This document shows positions 18,258 to 26,665 of a DNA stretch of 64,000 bases, piece by piece (position 1 is the first letter of the stretch; every line of letters starts with the position of its first letter). The DNA is from Pseudonocardia broussonetiae (GTDB taxonomy: Bacteria; Actinomycetota; Actinomycetes; Mycobacteriales; Pseudonocardiaceae), in NCBI RefSeq assembly GCF_013155125.1, contig NZ_CP053564.1:5773501-5837500 (forward strand), read 5' to 3'. A program made the position numbers and the translations under genes. The notes beneath the pieces are model-generated. The model was not told where the DNA came from and searched no databases. It was given only the letters and a program-made list of their open reading frames with translations.

Positions 18258-19237
18258 CAGTACTGCCTCTCCGCACCCGCGTGGGGCGTGTAGGGGTCGT
18301 CGTAGGCCGGGGCGACGCCGAGCACGCTCGGCAGCTCGTCGGCCATGCCTTCGGACACCACCTGGTGGGCGCGCCGGAGGCGGTCGCGGACGGTCTCCGC
18401 GGGGACCTGCTCGAGGGACGCGATATCGCGCCGGGACATGCCGACCATGTGGAACAGCACGACCGCGCGGCGCTCGGCGATGGTCAGGCGCCCGAGGGCG
18501 CCGAGGAGGGCCGCGGTGCGGGCGTCGCCGTCGCCGACGGGCCGCGTGCGGGCGAGCCCGACGCGCTCCAGGACCCGGCGCCAGCCCCGCTGCGTGGAGC
18601 GGACGGCGACGCGGCGGATCCAGCCGGTGGGGTCGGGGCCGACGCGGATCTCCGACCACTTGCGCCAGGCCCGCGAGTACGCGTCCTGGACGACGTCGTG
18701 CGCCTCGCCCGCGTCGAGCGTGATCGCGTAGAGCTGGGCGACCAGGCGCTGGTAGTTGGCCTCCAGGTGCGCACCGAAGTCGATGCGCAGCGAGGCCGGG
18801 GACGGGGCCGGGGCGTCCTGCACGACGACCGGCGCCGAGCCGCCGGACGCCGGGGCGTAGGGCTGGTACGGCGCAGGGGTGTGCGGGCCGGGCGTGTGCG
18901 GGCCGGAGGTGTGCGGGACCGGCGCGTACGCCGTGGGCGCGTACGGGTCGGCGACCGGCGACCCGCCGGAGGCGGGGGCGGCGTACGCCGTCGGGGCGTA
19001 GGCGGTGGGGGGCTCGCCGGAGCCGTCGGGGACGTCGGCCGCGCTGGTCGGGGCCTCGGCGACGGTGGTGGGCGCCTCGGCGGGAGCGGGCTCGTCGCCG
19101 GCCTCCGGGCCGCTGCCGGAAGCACCGGGGGCGTCGGCGGAGGGCTCGTCCACGCGCGGGTCCTCGGCGTGCGGCTGCTCCTGGAGCCCCTGCTCGCCGT
19201 CGGTCCCGTCCGCGCGGTGCTCGACCTGCGCGCTCAC
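18257..19237 (-). CDS. SigE-family ECF RNA polymerase sigma factor with long disordered N-terminus
   Basis: About 326 residues from the GTG at 19237, chosen because GGGGAG lies 6 nt upstream; an upstream GTG at 19279 has weaker context. The first 150 residues are low complexity with repeated PTAYAP and TPGPHTP motifs. Then comes sigma region 2 (LRIDFGAHLEANYQRLVAQLY...AHDVVQDAYSRAWRKW) and region 4 (LTIAERRAVVLFHMVGMSRRDIASLEQVP...VRDRLRRAH). SigE-family ECF factors normally lack such an extension. Cotranscribed with the membrane protein downstream, its probable regulator. Confidence 0.88.
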   Translation of the reverse strand: MSAQVEHRADGTDGEQGLQEQPHAEDPRVDEPSADAPGASGSGPEAGDEPAPAEAPTTVAEAPTSAADVPDGSGEPPTAYAPTAYAAPASGGSPVADPYAPTAYAPVPHTSGPHTPGPHTPAPYQPYAPASGGSAPVVVQDAPAPSPASLRIDFGAHLEANYQRLVAQLYAITLDAGEAHDVVQDAYSRAWRKWSEIRVGPDPTGWIRRVAVRSTQRGWRRVLERVGLARTRPVGDGDARTAALLGALGRLTIAERRAVVLFHMVGMSRRDIASLEQVPAETVRDRLRRAHQVVSEGMADELPSVLGVAPAYDDPYTPHAGAERQY

Positions 19238-19325
19238 ATCGACTCCCCGTCCCGTTCGTCCTGTCCGGCCCTCTGTCACTCCATCGTGGAGCGGTCGCGC
19301 TCCGTTACCGGCGGGTCATCTCCAC

Positions 19326-20507
19326 TCAGGCCAACGAGGGAACCCACCCCGACGATACGGCCCAGGCCTCCGCGCGGTCGGCGGCCCCGTCGAACCAGGG
19401 TTCCTTGAGGTCGGCGTAGCGCGGCCCGTCGCCCCCCGACTCCGAGGCGGCCCTCCGCTTCACCGCGAGGTACTCCTCCCGGGCCTCCCGGTCGGCGCGG
19501 AGCCAGTCACGGAACAGCAGCGCGTACCGCCAACCGGGTGAGCCGATCTCGCGGATGTGCAGGTGCGTGCGACGACCGGGGTCGGCGGTGCCGTGGTACA
19601 GCTTGGGCCAGGCGGCGCCCGGCGACTTGGGGTTGTCGTGATCGACCTCGGGCCGCCACGGGAAGCCGACGGCCTCGAGCGCCCCGCGGAACCCGGCCAC
19701 CTCGTCGAGCGACCCGACGGCGAGCTGCAGGTCGATCACGTCCTTCGCGGGCAGGCCGGGCACGGCGGTCGAACCGGTGTGCGCGACCTCACGCCCGCCC
19801 GCGGCCGCGGAGACCCGCGCCGCGAGCCGCGCGGCGTGCGCCGGCCAGTCCGGGTCGGGGTCGACGAGCACGGCCTCCGTCGTGCGGACGGCCTCCCCGC
19901 GGCGCAGGTTCGCCTCGAACGGCACCAGCCGCTCGTCCCACAGCGCGTCGACCACGGCCTCGAGCGCGTCGGGGGCGCCGGAGTTGTCGAGCCACACGTC
20001 GGCGGCGGCGCGGCGCGCGTCGTCGTCGACCTGGGCGGCGATCCGCGAGCGCGCGTCCGCCTCGGGCATCCCCCGCTGCTCCACCAGCCGCCGCACGCGC
20101 TCCTCCGCCTCGGTGTGCACGACGACGACCAGCGGGAAGAACGGCGCCATCCCGCCCTCGACGAGCAGCGGCACGTCCTGCACGACCACGGCGTCGGCCG
20201 GAGCGGCGGCGATCAGCGCGTCGGACGCGGCCCGCACCCGCGGGTGCACGATCGCGTTGAGCCGGGCGCGGGCGTCGGCGTCGCCGAAGACGACGGACGC
20301 CAGCGCCGGCCGGTCGAGCCCCCCGTCCGGGCCGAGGACCTCCTCGCCGAAGGCCGCGACGATCTCGGCCAGGCCGTCGGTGCCGGCGGCGACGACCTCG
20401 CGGGCCAGCACGTCGGAGTCGACGAGGACGGCCCCGCGGGCGACGAGCCGCCGCGCGACCGTCGACTTGCCCGATCCGATACCCCCGGTCAGCCCCACGC
20501 GCAGCAT
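19326..20507 (-). CDS. coaE: Dephospho-CoA kinase fused to GrpB/UPF0157 domain
   Basis: 393 residues. Residues 1-200 are dephospho-CoA kinase, which phosphorylates dephospho-CoA with ATP in the last step of CoA synthesis: P-loop GLTGGIGSGKSTVARRL (5-21), DSDVLAREVV, and the PLLVEGG lid region. Residues about 215-390 are a GrpB/UPF0157 nucleotidyltransferase-like domain with AHTGSTAVPGLPAKDVIDLQ and LHIREIGSPGW. The same fusion is known in mycobacterial CoaE. The ATG at 20507 is preceded by a leaderless -10. Confidence 0.94.
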   Translation of the reverse strand: MLRVGLTGGIGSGKSTVARRLVARGAVLVDSDVLAREVVAAGTDGLAEIVAAFGEEVLGPDGGLDRPALASVVFGDADARARLNAIVHPRVRAASDALIAAAPADAVVVQDVPLLVEGGMAPFFPLVVVVHTEAEERVRRLVEQRGMPEADARSRIAAQVDDDARRAAADVWLDNSGAPDALEAVVDALWDERLVPFEANLRRGEAVRTTEAVLVDPDPDWPAHAARLAARVSAAAGGREVAHTGSTAVPGLPAKDVIDLQLAVGSLDEVAGFRGALEAVGFPWRPEVDHDNPKSPGAAWPKLYHGTADPGRRTHLHIREIGSPGWRYALLFRDWLRADREAREEYLAVKRRAASESGGDGPRYADLKEPWFDGAADRAEAWAVSSGWVPSLA

Positions 20508-20514
20508 GCGCCGC

Positions 20515-20520
20515 ACGCTA
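20515..20520 (-). promoter_or_regulatory. Candidate leaderless -10 box of coaE (TAGCGT)
   Basis: Minus-strand TAGCGT ends 7 nt before the coaE ATG. Confidence 0.55.
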
Positions 20521-20530
20521 GGGGATGGCC

Positions 20531-21217
20531 CTATCCGGCGGCGACCGCGGGGCCCTCGCTCGCGGCCGGCGACGGGACCACCGGCTCGGCGGTCCGCGGC
20601 GGGCCGACGACCGGCAGCACGCGCAGCGCGAGGTCGACGAGGACGTCGCCGCGGGCCCGGCCGCCCGGACGCGGCCCCTCCGGCAGGACGAAGGTCAGCG
20701 TGTCGTCGTCGAAGGTGACCATGAGGACCGACTCGCGCGCGCGGTCGAACAGCGCGGCCGGTGCGGCTCCGATGGAGAGGTCGCGGCGGGTGCCGTCCTC
20801 CACACCGGTGTTCTTGCCCCACTGGGCCGCCGCGGCGGCGGCGTCGGTGTAGCGGGCCGCGTTGATGTCGAGCAGGGTCCCGCGGACCGTCCCGGTGCCG
20901 GAGTAGCGGCACGCGACGCGCTCGGTGCGCCCCACCGACGGCTCGGCGATGCCGATCGTGGTGCGGACCGTGACGCTGTCGAGCGGCAGGCCCAGCAGGG
21001 CCCCGAGGTCGGCGGCGGACAGCAGCTCACCGCACTCGGTGGGCAGGGCGCCGTTGCGGTCGGGCTCCCCCGGTTCGCCCGAAGCGGTGCCGGTGGACAC
21101 GGCGAACGTGGGCACCGCCGTGGTCTCGACATCGGTCGAGGCGCACCCCGCCACCACCACCAGCCCCAGCAGCACCACCAGGAGCCGTACCGCACCCGCC
21201 CGTGTTCCCCCACCCAC
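20531..21217 (-). CDS. DUF3558-like lipoprotein
   Basis: 228 residues. A lipoprotein signal peptide ends in the lipobox VVAGC (Cys at about residue 25). The mature part has two cysteines (PTECGELLSAADLGALLG and VACRYSG), the usual DUF3558 pattern of actinobacterial surface lipoproteins of unknown function. A leaderless -10 lies 7 nt before the GTG. Located between coaE and rpsA, all on the minus strand but with their own promoters. Confidence 0.78.
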   Translation of the reverse strand: MGGGTRAGAVRLLVVLLGLVVVAGCASTDVETTAVPTFAVSTGTASGEPGEPDRNGALPTECGELLSAADLGALLGLPLDSVTVRTTIGIAEPSVGRTERVACRYSGTGTVRGTLLDINAARYTDAAAAAAQWGKNTGVEDGTRRDLSIGAAPAALFDRARESVLMVTFDDDTLTFVLPEGPRPGGRARGDVLVDLALRVLPVVGPPRTAEPVVPSPAASEGPAVAAG

Positions 21218-21224
21218 GGGTCCA

Positions 21225-21230
21225 AGGGTA
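21225..21230 (-). promoter_or_regulatory. Candidate leaderless -10 box (TACCCT)
   Basis: Minus-strand TACCCT ends 7 nt before the lipoprotein GTG. Confidence 0.5.
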
Positions 21231-21314
21231 GTGCGGTCCGGGCGATCCGGTGGCCTCCGGAGCGGCGCGTTCGGGGAACGCAGCGCAACCGTGACCGACG
21301 CAGGGCGACGAACG

Positions 21315-21354
21315 GGGACGGCCCCGGCGACCGTGTGGTCGCCGGGGCCGTCCC
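21315..21354 (-). terminator. rpsA transcription terminator, 18-bp perfect stem
   Basis: GGGACGGCCCCGGCGACC pairs perfectly with 21337-21354 around a GTGT loop, starting 18 nt after the rpsA stop. No U-tract follows, as is usual for I-shaped actinobacterial terminators. Confidence 0.88.
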
Positions 21355-21371
21355 GGTGTGCTACCTGCTGA

Positions 21372-22868
21372 TCAGGCGCCGCCCGACAGCTTCTCGCGCA
21401 GGGCCGCGAGCTGCTCGTCGCTGGCCAGCGAGCCGCCGGACTGGGCCGGCGCGCCGCCGCCCGTGCCCGCCTCGGCGTCGGCGGTGTCGGACGAGTAGCT
21501 GGTGCCCCCGCCGTCGGCAGCCGCCTCGGCCTCGGCCTCGGCCGACTTCTTGATCTGCGTGATGTGCTGCTCGTAGCGGACGTGGGCCTCCGCGTACTCC
21601 TTCTCCCACGCCTCGCGCTGGGCCTCGAAGCCCTCCTGCCAGTCGCCGGACTCGACGTCGAAGCCCTCGGGGTAGATGTAGTTCCCCTGGTCGTCGTACT
21701 CCGCCGCCATGCCGTAGCGCGTGGGGTCGAACTCCGTGTCGACCGTCATGCCCTCGTTGGCCTGCTTGAGCGAGAGCGAGATGCGGCGCCGGTCGAGGTC
21801 GATGTCGATGACCTTGACCATGGCGTCGTCGCCGACCTGGACGACCTGCTCCGGGATCTCCACGTGGCGCTCGGCCAGCTCGGAGATGTGCACCAGGCCC
21901 TCGATGCCCTCCTCGACGCGCACGAACGCGCCGAACGGGACGAGCTTGGTGACCTTGCCCGGGACGATCTGGCCGATCGCGTGGGTGCGGGCGTACAGGC
22001 GCCACGGGTCTTCCTGCGTGGCCTTGAGCGACAGCGAGACGCGCTCGCGGTCGAGGTCGACGTCGAGGACCTCGACGGTGACCTCCTGGCCGACCTCCAC
22101 CACCTCGGAGGGGTGGTCGATGTGCTTCCAGGACAGCTCGGACACGTGCACCAGACCGTCGACACCACCGAGGTCGACGAACGCACCGAAGTTGACCACC
22201 GAGGACACGACGCCCTTGCGCACCTGGCCGCGGGCCAGCTGGTTGAGGAACTCGCTGCGGACCTCGGACTGGGTCTGCTCGAGCCACGCGCGGCGGGACA
22301 GGACCACATTGTTGCGGTTCTTGTCCAGCTCGATGATCTTGGCCTCGATCTTGCGGCCGACGTAGGGCTGCAGGTCGCGCACGCGGCGCATCTCGACCAG
22401 CGAGGCCGGGAGGAAGCCGCGGAGGCCGATGTCCAGGATGAGACCACCCTTGACGACCTCGATGACGGTGCCCTCGACCGGCTCGTCGGCCTCCTTGAGG
22501 GCCTCGATCGTGCCCCAGGCGCGCTCGTACTGCGCGCGCTTCTTGGACAGGATCAGGCGGCCTTCCTTGTCCTCCTTCTGGAGGACCAGGGCCTCGACGA
22601 ACTCACCGACAGACACGACCTCGGCGGGGTCCACATCGTGCTTGATGGACAGTTCGCGGGAAGGGATGACCCCTTCGGTCTTGTAGCCGATGTCGAGCAG
22701 GACCTCGTCACGATCGACCTTGACGATCGTGCCCTCGACGATGTCGCCATCGTTGAAGTACTTGATCGTCTTGTCGATGGCGGCGAGGAAGTCCTCCTCC
22801 GACCCGATGTCGTTGATGGCGACCTGGGGGGTCGTGGAGGTCGGCGCGGCGGTGGTGTCGGTGGACAT
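21372..22868 (-). CDS. rpsA: 30S ribosomal protein S1
   Basis: 498 residues with four S1/OB-fold RNA-binding repeats (starting near VEGTIVKVDRDEVLLDIGYKTEGVIP, VEGTVIEVVKGGLILDIGLRGFLP, RKGVVSSVVNFGAFVDLGGVDGLVH and VPGKVTKLVPFGAFVRVEEGIEGLVH) and an acidic, low-complexity tail. S1 recruits mRNA to the 30S subunit. The ATG at 22868 gives the usual MSTDTT-like actinobacterial N-terminus; in-frame sequence further upstream has no S1 similarity and is probably 5' leader. GGAG lies 10 nt upstream. Confidence 0.97.
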   Translation of the reverse strand: MSTDTTAAPTSTTPQVAINDIGSEEDFLAAIDKTIKYFNDGDIVEGTIVKVDRDEVLLDIGYKTEGVIPSRELSIKHDVDPAEVVSVGEFVEALVLQKEDKEGRLILSKKRAQYERAWGTIEALKEADEPVEGTVIEVVKGGLILDIGLRGFLPASLVEMRRVRDLQPYVGRKIEAKIIELDKNRNNVVLSRRAWLEQTQSEVRSEFLNQLARGQVRKGVVSSVVNFGAFVDLGGVDGLVHVSELSWKHIDHPSEVVEVGQEVTVEVLDVDLDRERVSLSLKATQEDPWRLYARTHAIGQIVPGKVTKLVPFGAFVRVEEGIEGLVHISELAERHVEIPEQVVQVGDDAMVKVIDIDLDRRRISLSLKQANEGMTVDTEFDPTRYGMAAEYDDQGNYIYPEGFDVESGDWQEGFEAQREAWEKEYAEAHVRYEQHITQIKKSAEAEAEAAADGGGTSYSSDTADAEAGTGGGAPAQSGGSLASDEQLAALREKLSGGA

Positions 22869-23088
22869 GTAGTGGGGTGCTCCGGTGATGGATGTCGGCG
22901 TGGTGCTGGGCTGGTGGTGTACGGCTCGTGACGTGGTGCTGTCACCCTTGATCTGGTGGTACGAGGAGCCCGTGGAGGACCACCGGCGCGGACGCCGCGG
23001 CGTTGACCACAGTGCTCCCACCATGCTACGCGGGAGGTGAACCACGGCACAACGCGGGTGGGCCGTCGCGAGCTGCGACGATGGGCCG

Positions 23089-23904
23089 GTGAGTGCCGAG
23101 GAGCTCTTGGGGACCACGGGGGTCGCGCGGCGGGCCGTCGACGGGGCGGAGTCGCAGCGCGCGAGCCGCGCGTGGTGGGACGCCGACGCCGACGACTACC
23201 TGGCCGAGCACGCCTCCGACATCGGCGACGTCGACTTCGTCTGGTGCCCCGAGGGCCTGCGCGAGGCCGACGCCGGGCTGCTCGGCGACGTCGCCGGGAA
23301 GGACGTGCTGGAGATCGGTTGCGGGTCGGCGCCGTGCGCGCGCTGGCTGGCCGCGCAGGGGGCGCGGGCCGTCGCACTGGACCTGTCCGCCGCGATGCTG
23401 CGCCACGCCGCGGCCCTCGGCGCGTCCACCGGCGTGGCGGTCCCGCTCGTGCAGGCGGGCGCGGAGCGGCTGCCGTTCGCCGACGCCTCCTTCGACGTCG
23501 CGTGCTCGGCGTTCGGGGGCGTCCCCTTCGTCGCCGAGCCGGAGCGCGTCATGCGCGAGGTCGCGCGCGTGCTGCGCCCCGGCGGGCGGTGGGTGTTCGC
23601 GGTCAACCACCCGATGCGCTGGATGTTCTCCGACGACCCCGGCCCTGACGGCCTCACCGTCGTCCAGTCGTACTTCGACCGCACCCCCTACGTGGAGGTC
23701 GACGACACCGGCGCGGCCACCTACGTCGAGCACCACCGCACGATCGGCGACCGCGTGCGCGACGTCGTCGCCGCCGGGCTGGTGCTGCGCGACGTCGTGG
23801 AGCCCGAGTGGCCCGAGGGCCGCGACCGCGTGTGGGGGCAGTGGAGCCCGCTGCGCGGCGCGCTGTTCCCCGGCACCGCGGTCTTCGTGTGCGAGCGGCC
23901 GTGA
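23089..23904 (+). CDS. Class I SAM-dependent methyltransferase
   Basis: 271 residues. Methyltransferase_11-type fold: SAM-binding motif I DVLEIGCGSAPCARWL (about residue 68 onward), acidic motif II ALDLSAAML, LPFADASFDVACSAFGGVPF and VLRPGGRWVF. The WWDADADDYLAEH start is typical of actinobacterial members. Substrate unknown. Divergent from rpsA with a 220-base gap; its stop overlaps the next start (GTGA), so it is coupled to the AlkZ-like gene. Confidence 0.88.
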   Translation: MSAEELLGTTGVARRAVDGAESQRASRAWWDADADDYLAEHASDIGDVDFVWCPEGLREADAGLLGDVAGKDVLEIGCGSAPCARWLAAQGARAVALDLSAAMLRHAAALGASTGVAVPLVQAGAERLPFADASFDVACSAFGGVPFVAEPERVMREVARVLRPGGRWVFAVNHPMRWMFSDDPGPDGLTVVQSYFDRTPYVEVDDTGAATYVEHHRTIGDRVRDVVAAGLVLRDVVEPEWPEGRDRVWGQWSPLRGALFPGTAVFVCERP

Positions 23905-25022
23905 AGCTCACCTGGCGACAGGTGCGGCGGTGGCGGGTCCGGCGCCAGCTCCTGCTCTCCCCCGGCCCGTCGCCGGTCGAGGTGGCCCGGGCGCTCGGCG
24001 GCGTCCACGCCCAGGTGGCGTCGTGCGCCGCCCTGATCAGCGGCGTCCGGTGCGGTTCGGCGCCCGACGCCGACCTGGCGGCGCGCCGGCTCGTCCGCAC
24101 CTGGGCCGCCCGCGGCACGCTGCACCTGCTCCCGGCCGACGAGATCGACCTCTGGGTCGGCGCCCTGACCGCCCGCGACGCCCGGCGCCGGTTCCCGCCC
24201 TCGTGGGAGCGCGAGCACGGCGTCACCGCCGCGCAGCTGCACGCGGTCACCGACGCGATCGGCGAGGTGCTCGGGGACGTGCCGCTGACCCGGGCGGAGC
24301 TCGTCGACGCCGTCGTCGCGCACCTGGGCGACCCGGGGGTCGCCGGCCCGCTGTCGACGGGCTGGGGCGCGCTGCTCAAGCCGGCCGCGGCGCGCGGGCT
24401 GCTGTGCTCGGGCCCCGCCGCCGACGGCGCCGTCACGTTCGTCTCCCCCGCCGCCTGGCTGGGCCGCCCGCTCGCCCCTCCCCCGGCCGCCGAGGCCGAG
24501 CGGGAGGTGCTGCTGCGCTTCCTGGCCGCGAACGGCCCGGCCACCGCGGCCGACGTCGCGCGCTGGTGGGGCGAGCAGCCCGCGCCCGCGAGGCGCACGG
24601 TCCGCGCGAACGCCGACGCGCTCGCCGAGGTCGCCGTCGACGGGGAGCCCGGGTTCCTCGTGCGCGCGGGGGACGTCGACGAGCTGGCGGCCGTCCCCGA
24701 CGGCGGCACCGACCCCGCCGACGCCCCGCTGCTGCTGCCCGGCTTCGACCCGTGGGTGCTCGCCCCGCTGAGCCACCGCGTCCGCGCCGTCCCCGCCGAC
24801 CGCACCGCCGAGGTCTCGCGCACGGCGGGCTGGATCTCGCCCGTGCTCGTCGTCGACGGGGTGGTGGCCGGGGTGTGGGAGCACGCCGTCGCCGGGGGGA
24901 CGGCGACGCTGACCGTGCGGCCCTTCGCCGCGGCGCCCGACCCCGACGCCCTCACCGCCGCGGCGGCGCTCTACGGGCCGCTGCTCGGGGTGGGCGTGGT
25001 GCGGGTCGCGGTCGGCGGCTGA
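23901..25022 (+). CDS. Winged-helix DNA-binding protein, AlkZ/YcaQ-like (HTH_42)
   Basis: 373 residues. LTWRQVRRWRVRRQLL at the N-terminus, GGVHAQVASCA in place of the QxQ motif of AlkZ-type glycosylases, GTLHLLPADE and the late LLLPGFDPWVLAP and VVDGVVAGVWEH segments all match the HTH_42 family. The family includes DNA glycosylases that remove bulky or crosslinked bases, but here the first Gln of the motif is His, so catalysis is uncertain. Confidence 0.85.
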   Translation: MKLTWRQVRRWRVRRQLLLSPGPSPVEVARALGGVHAQVASCAALISGVRCGSAPDADLAARRLVRTWAARGTLHLLPADEIDLWVGALTARDARRRFPPSWEREHGVTAAQLHAVTDAIGEVLGDVPLTRAELVDAVVAHLGDPGVAGPLSTGWGALLKPAAARGLLCSGPAADGAVTFVSPAAWLGRPLAPPPAAEAEREVLLRFLAANGPATAADVARWWGEQPAPARRTVRANADALAEVAVDGEPGFLVRAGDVDELAAVPDGGTDPADAPLLLPGFDPWVLAPLSHRVRAVPADRTAEVSRTAGWISPVLVVDGVVAGVWEHAVAGGTATLTVRPFAAAPDPDALTAAAALYGPLLGVGVVRVAVGG

Positions 25023-25024
25023 CC

Positions 25025-25030
25025 TAGGGT
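25025..25030 (+). promoter_or_regulatory. Candidate leaderless -10 box (TAGGGT)
   Basis: TAGGGT ends 7 nt before the GTG of the thioesterase gene at 25038. Confidence 0.5.
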
Positions 25031-25037
25031 CCGGGGC

Positions 25038-25457
25038 GTGCCGATCGATCCCGAGAACCTCCCGCCCATGCAGACGACCGAGCAGCTCGCCGAGCGCATG
25101 GGCATCGAGCTCGTGAGCCTCACGCTCGAGGAGGTCGTCGGCCGGATGCCGGTGGCGGGCAACAAGCAGCCGTTCGGGCTGCTGCACGGCGGCGCGAGCG
25201 CGGTGCTCGCCGAGACGCTGGGCTCGACGCTGTCGGCGCTGCACGCACTGCCCGAGCGCTTCCCCGTCGGCCTGGAGCTCGCCTGCACCCACCACCGGTC
25301 CGCGACCGCCGGGTTCGTCACCGGGGTGGCCCGCCCGCTGCACGTCGGCCGCTCGACCTCCACCAGCGAGATCGTCGTCACCGACGAGGACGGCCGTCGC
25401 GTCTGCACGGCGAAGCTGACCTGCCTGCACCGCGACACGAAGCCCCGGTCCGCATGA
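25038..25457 (+). CDS. PaaI-family hotdog thioesterase
   Basis: 139 residues, single hotdog domain. MPVAGNKQPFGLLHGGASAVLAETLGS carries the HGG motif of PaaI/YdiI thioesterases, which hydrolyse acyl- or aryl-CoA; E42-region and the following VGLELACTHHRSA strand fit the 1,4-dihydroxy-2-naphthoyl-CoA or phenylacetyl-CoA type. The specific substrate cannot be told. The stop overlaps the next start (ATGA). Confidence 0.88.
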   Translation: MPIDPENLPPMQTTEQLAERMGIELVSLTLEEVVGRMPVAGNKQPFGLLHGGASAVLAETLGSTLSALHALPERFPVGLELACTHHRSATAGFVTGVARPLHVGRSTSTSEIVVTDEDGRRVCTAKLTCLHRDTKPRSA

Positions 25458-25936
25458 CCTACCTGTCCGACCACCCCGACGGCGTCGTCCGGCTCGCCGC
25501 GGAGAGCCCGCGGATCGTGAGCCCGGCGATGACCACCGTGCTGCTGGCCCCCGGGTCGGTGACCGACGAGGAGTACGGCCTGTTCGAGGCCCGCCTCCCG
25601 GCCGGCTCGCCCGGCCCGGTGCCGCACTACCACGAGGGCTTCAGCGAGTCCTTCTACGTGCTGTCGGGCCGGCTCGCCGTCCGCACCGGGGACCGGTGGA
25701 CGTCGGCGGCACCCGGGGACCTGGTCCGGGTGCCGCGACGCGGCGTCCACGCCTTCCACCCCGAGGGCGACGACGAGGCGCGCTTCCTCATCCTGTTCAC
25801 CCCGGCCGGGCAGCCGCGGGAGCAGTACTTCGCCGAGATGGCCGCGCTGGCGACCCGGGACGTGCCGCCCACCGCCGAGGAGATCGACGAGCTGGCGGCG
25901 CGGCACGACCAGGTCAACCTGCGCGGCCTCCCGTGA
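25454..25936 (+). CDS. Cupin domain protein
   Basis: 160 residues with one cupin barrel: GPVPHYHEGFSESFYVLSGRLAV (motif 1 with His and Glu metal ligands) and GDLVRVPRRGVHAFHPEG (motif 2). Function unknown. Translationally coupled to the thioesterase gene and convergent with the Liv operon end. Confidence 0.82.
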   Translation: MTYLSDHPDGVVRLAAESPRIVSPAMTTVLLAPGSVTDEEYGLFEARLPAGSPGPVPHYHEGFSESFYVLSGRLAVRTGDRWTSAAPGDLVRVPRRGVHAFHPEGDDEARFLILFTPAGQPREQYFAEMAALATRDVPPTAEEIDELAARHDQVNLRGLP

Positions 25937-25942
25937 GGGCCC

Positions 25943-26665
25943 TCAGTTCGCGACGCCCTCGCCCAGGTAGGCCTCCTGGACGCGCGGGTCGGCGAGCAGC
26001 TCCGGCCCGGTGCCCGAGAGCGTGGTCCGCCCCAGGTCGATGACGTACGCGCGGTCCGACAGCGCCAGCGCCGCCAGTGCGTTCTGCTCGACCAGGAGCA
26101 CCGTGGTGCCCTCGTCGCGCAGCTCGCGGACCGTCGAGAAGATCTTCTGCGTCATGATCGGCGAGAGACCCATCGACGGCTCGTCGAGCATCAGCAGCTT
26201 CGGCCGCGACATCAGCGCCCGCCCGATGGCGAGCATCTGCTGCTCGCCGCCCGAGAACAGGCCTGCCTTGTTCCGGCGGCGCTCGCCGAGCACCGGGAAC
26301 AGGTCGTAGACGCGGTCGAGGTCGGACAGGATGCCCGGCTCGTCGGAGCGGGTGTAGGCGCCGAGGCGGAGGTTCTCCTCCACCGTCATCCGCGCGAACA
26401 GCCGCCTGCCCTCGGGGCTGTGGGCCACCCCGAGCCCGAGGATCTCGTGCGCGGGCAGGGCGTGGATCGGCTTCCCGTCGAGCACCACCGACCCCGTCAC
26501 CGGGCGCAGCAGCCCGGAGATCGTCCGGAGCGTCGTGGTCTTGCCCGCGCCGTTGCTGCCGATCAGGCTGACGATCTGCCCCTTCTCCACGGTGAACGAG
26601 ACCCCGCGGACGGCCTGGATCGCGCCGTAGGCGACCGTCAGGTCGTTGACCTCCAGAAAGCTCAC
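25943..26665 (-). CDS. livF: Branched-chain amino acid ABC transporter ATP-binding protein LivF
   Basis: 240 residues. Second ATPase of a Liv/HAAT importer: Walker A GSNGAGKTTTLRT, signature FSGGEQQMLAIGRAL and Walker B LLMLDEPSMGLSP, the LivF form. The GTG overlaps the livG stop (GTGA). Last gene of the operon livK-H-M-G-F on the minus strand. Confidence 0.93.
   Translation of the reverse strand: MSFLEVNDLTVAYGAIQAVRGVSFTVEKGQIVSLIGSNGAGKTTTLRTISGLLRPVTGSVVLDGKPIHALPAHEILGLGVAHSPEGRRLFARMTVEENLRLGAYTRSDEPGILSDLDRVYDLFPVLGERRRNKAGLFSGGEQQMLAIGRALMSRPKLLMLDEPSMGLSPIMTQKIFSTVRELRDEGTTVLLVEQNALAALALSDRAYVIDLGRTTLSGTGPELLADPRVQEAYLGEGVAN

Noticed and set aside
22869..23117. N-terminal extension of ribosomal protein S1 by 83 residues
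   Set aside because: The extension has no S1 similarity, overlaps the divergent methyltransferase start, and the ATG at 22868 gives the expected protein.
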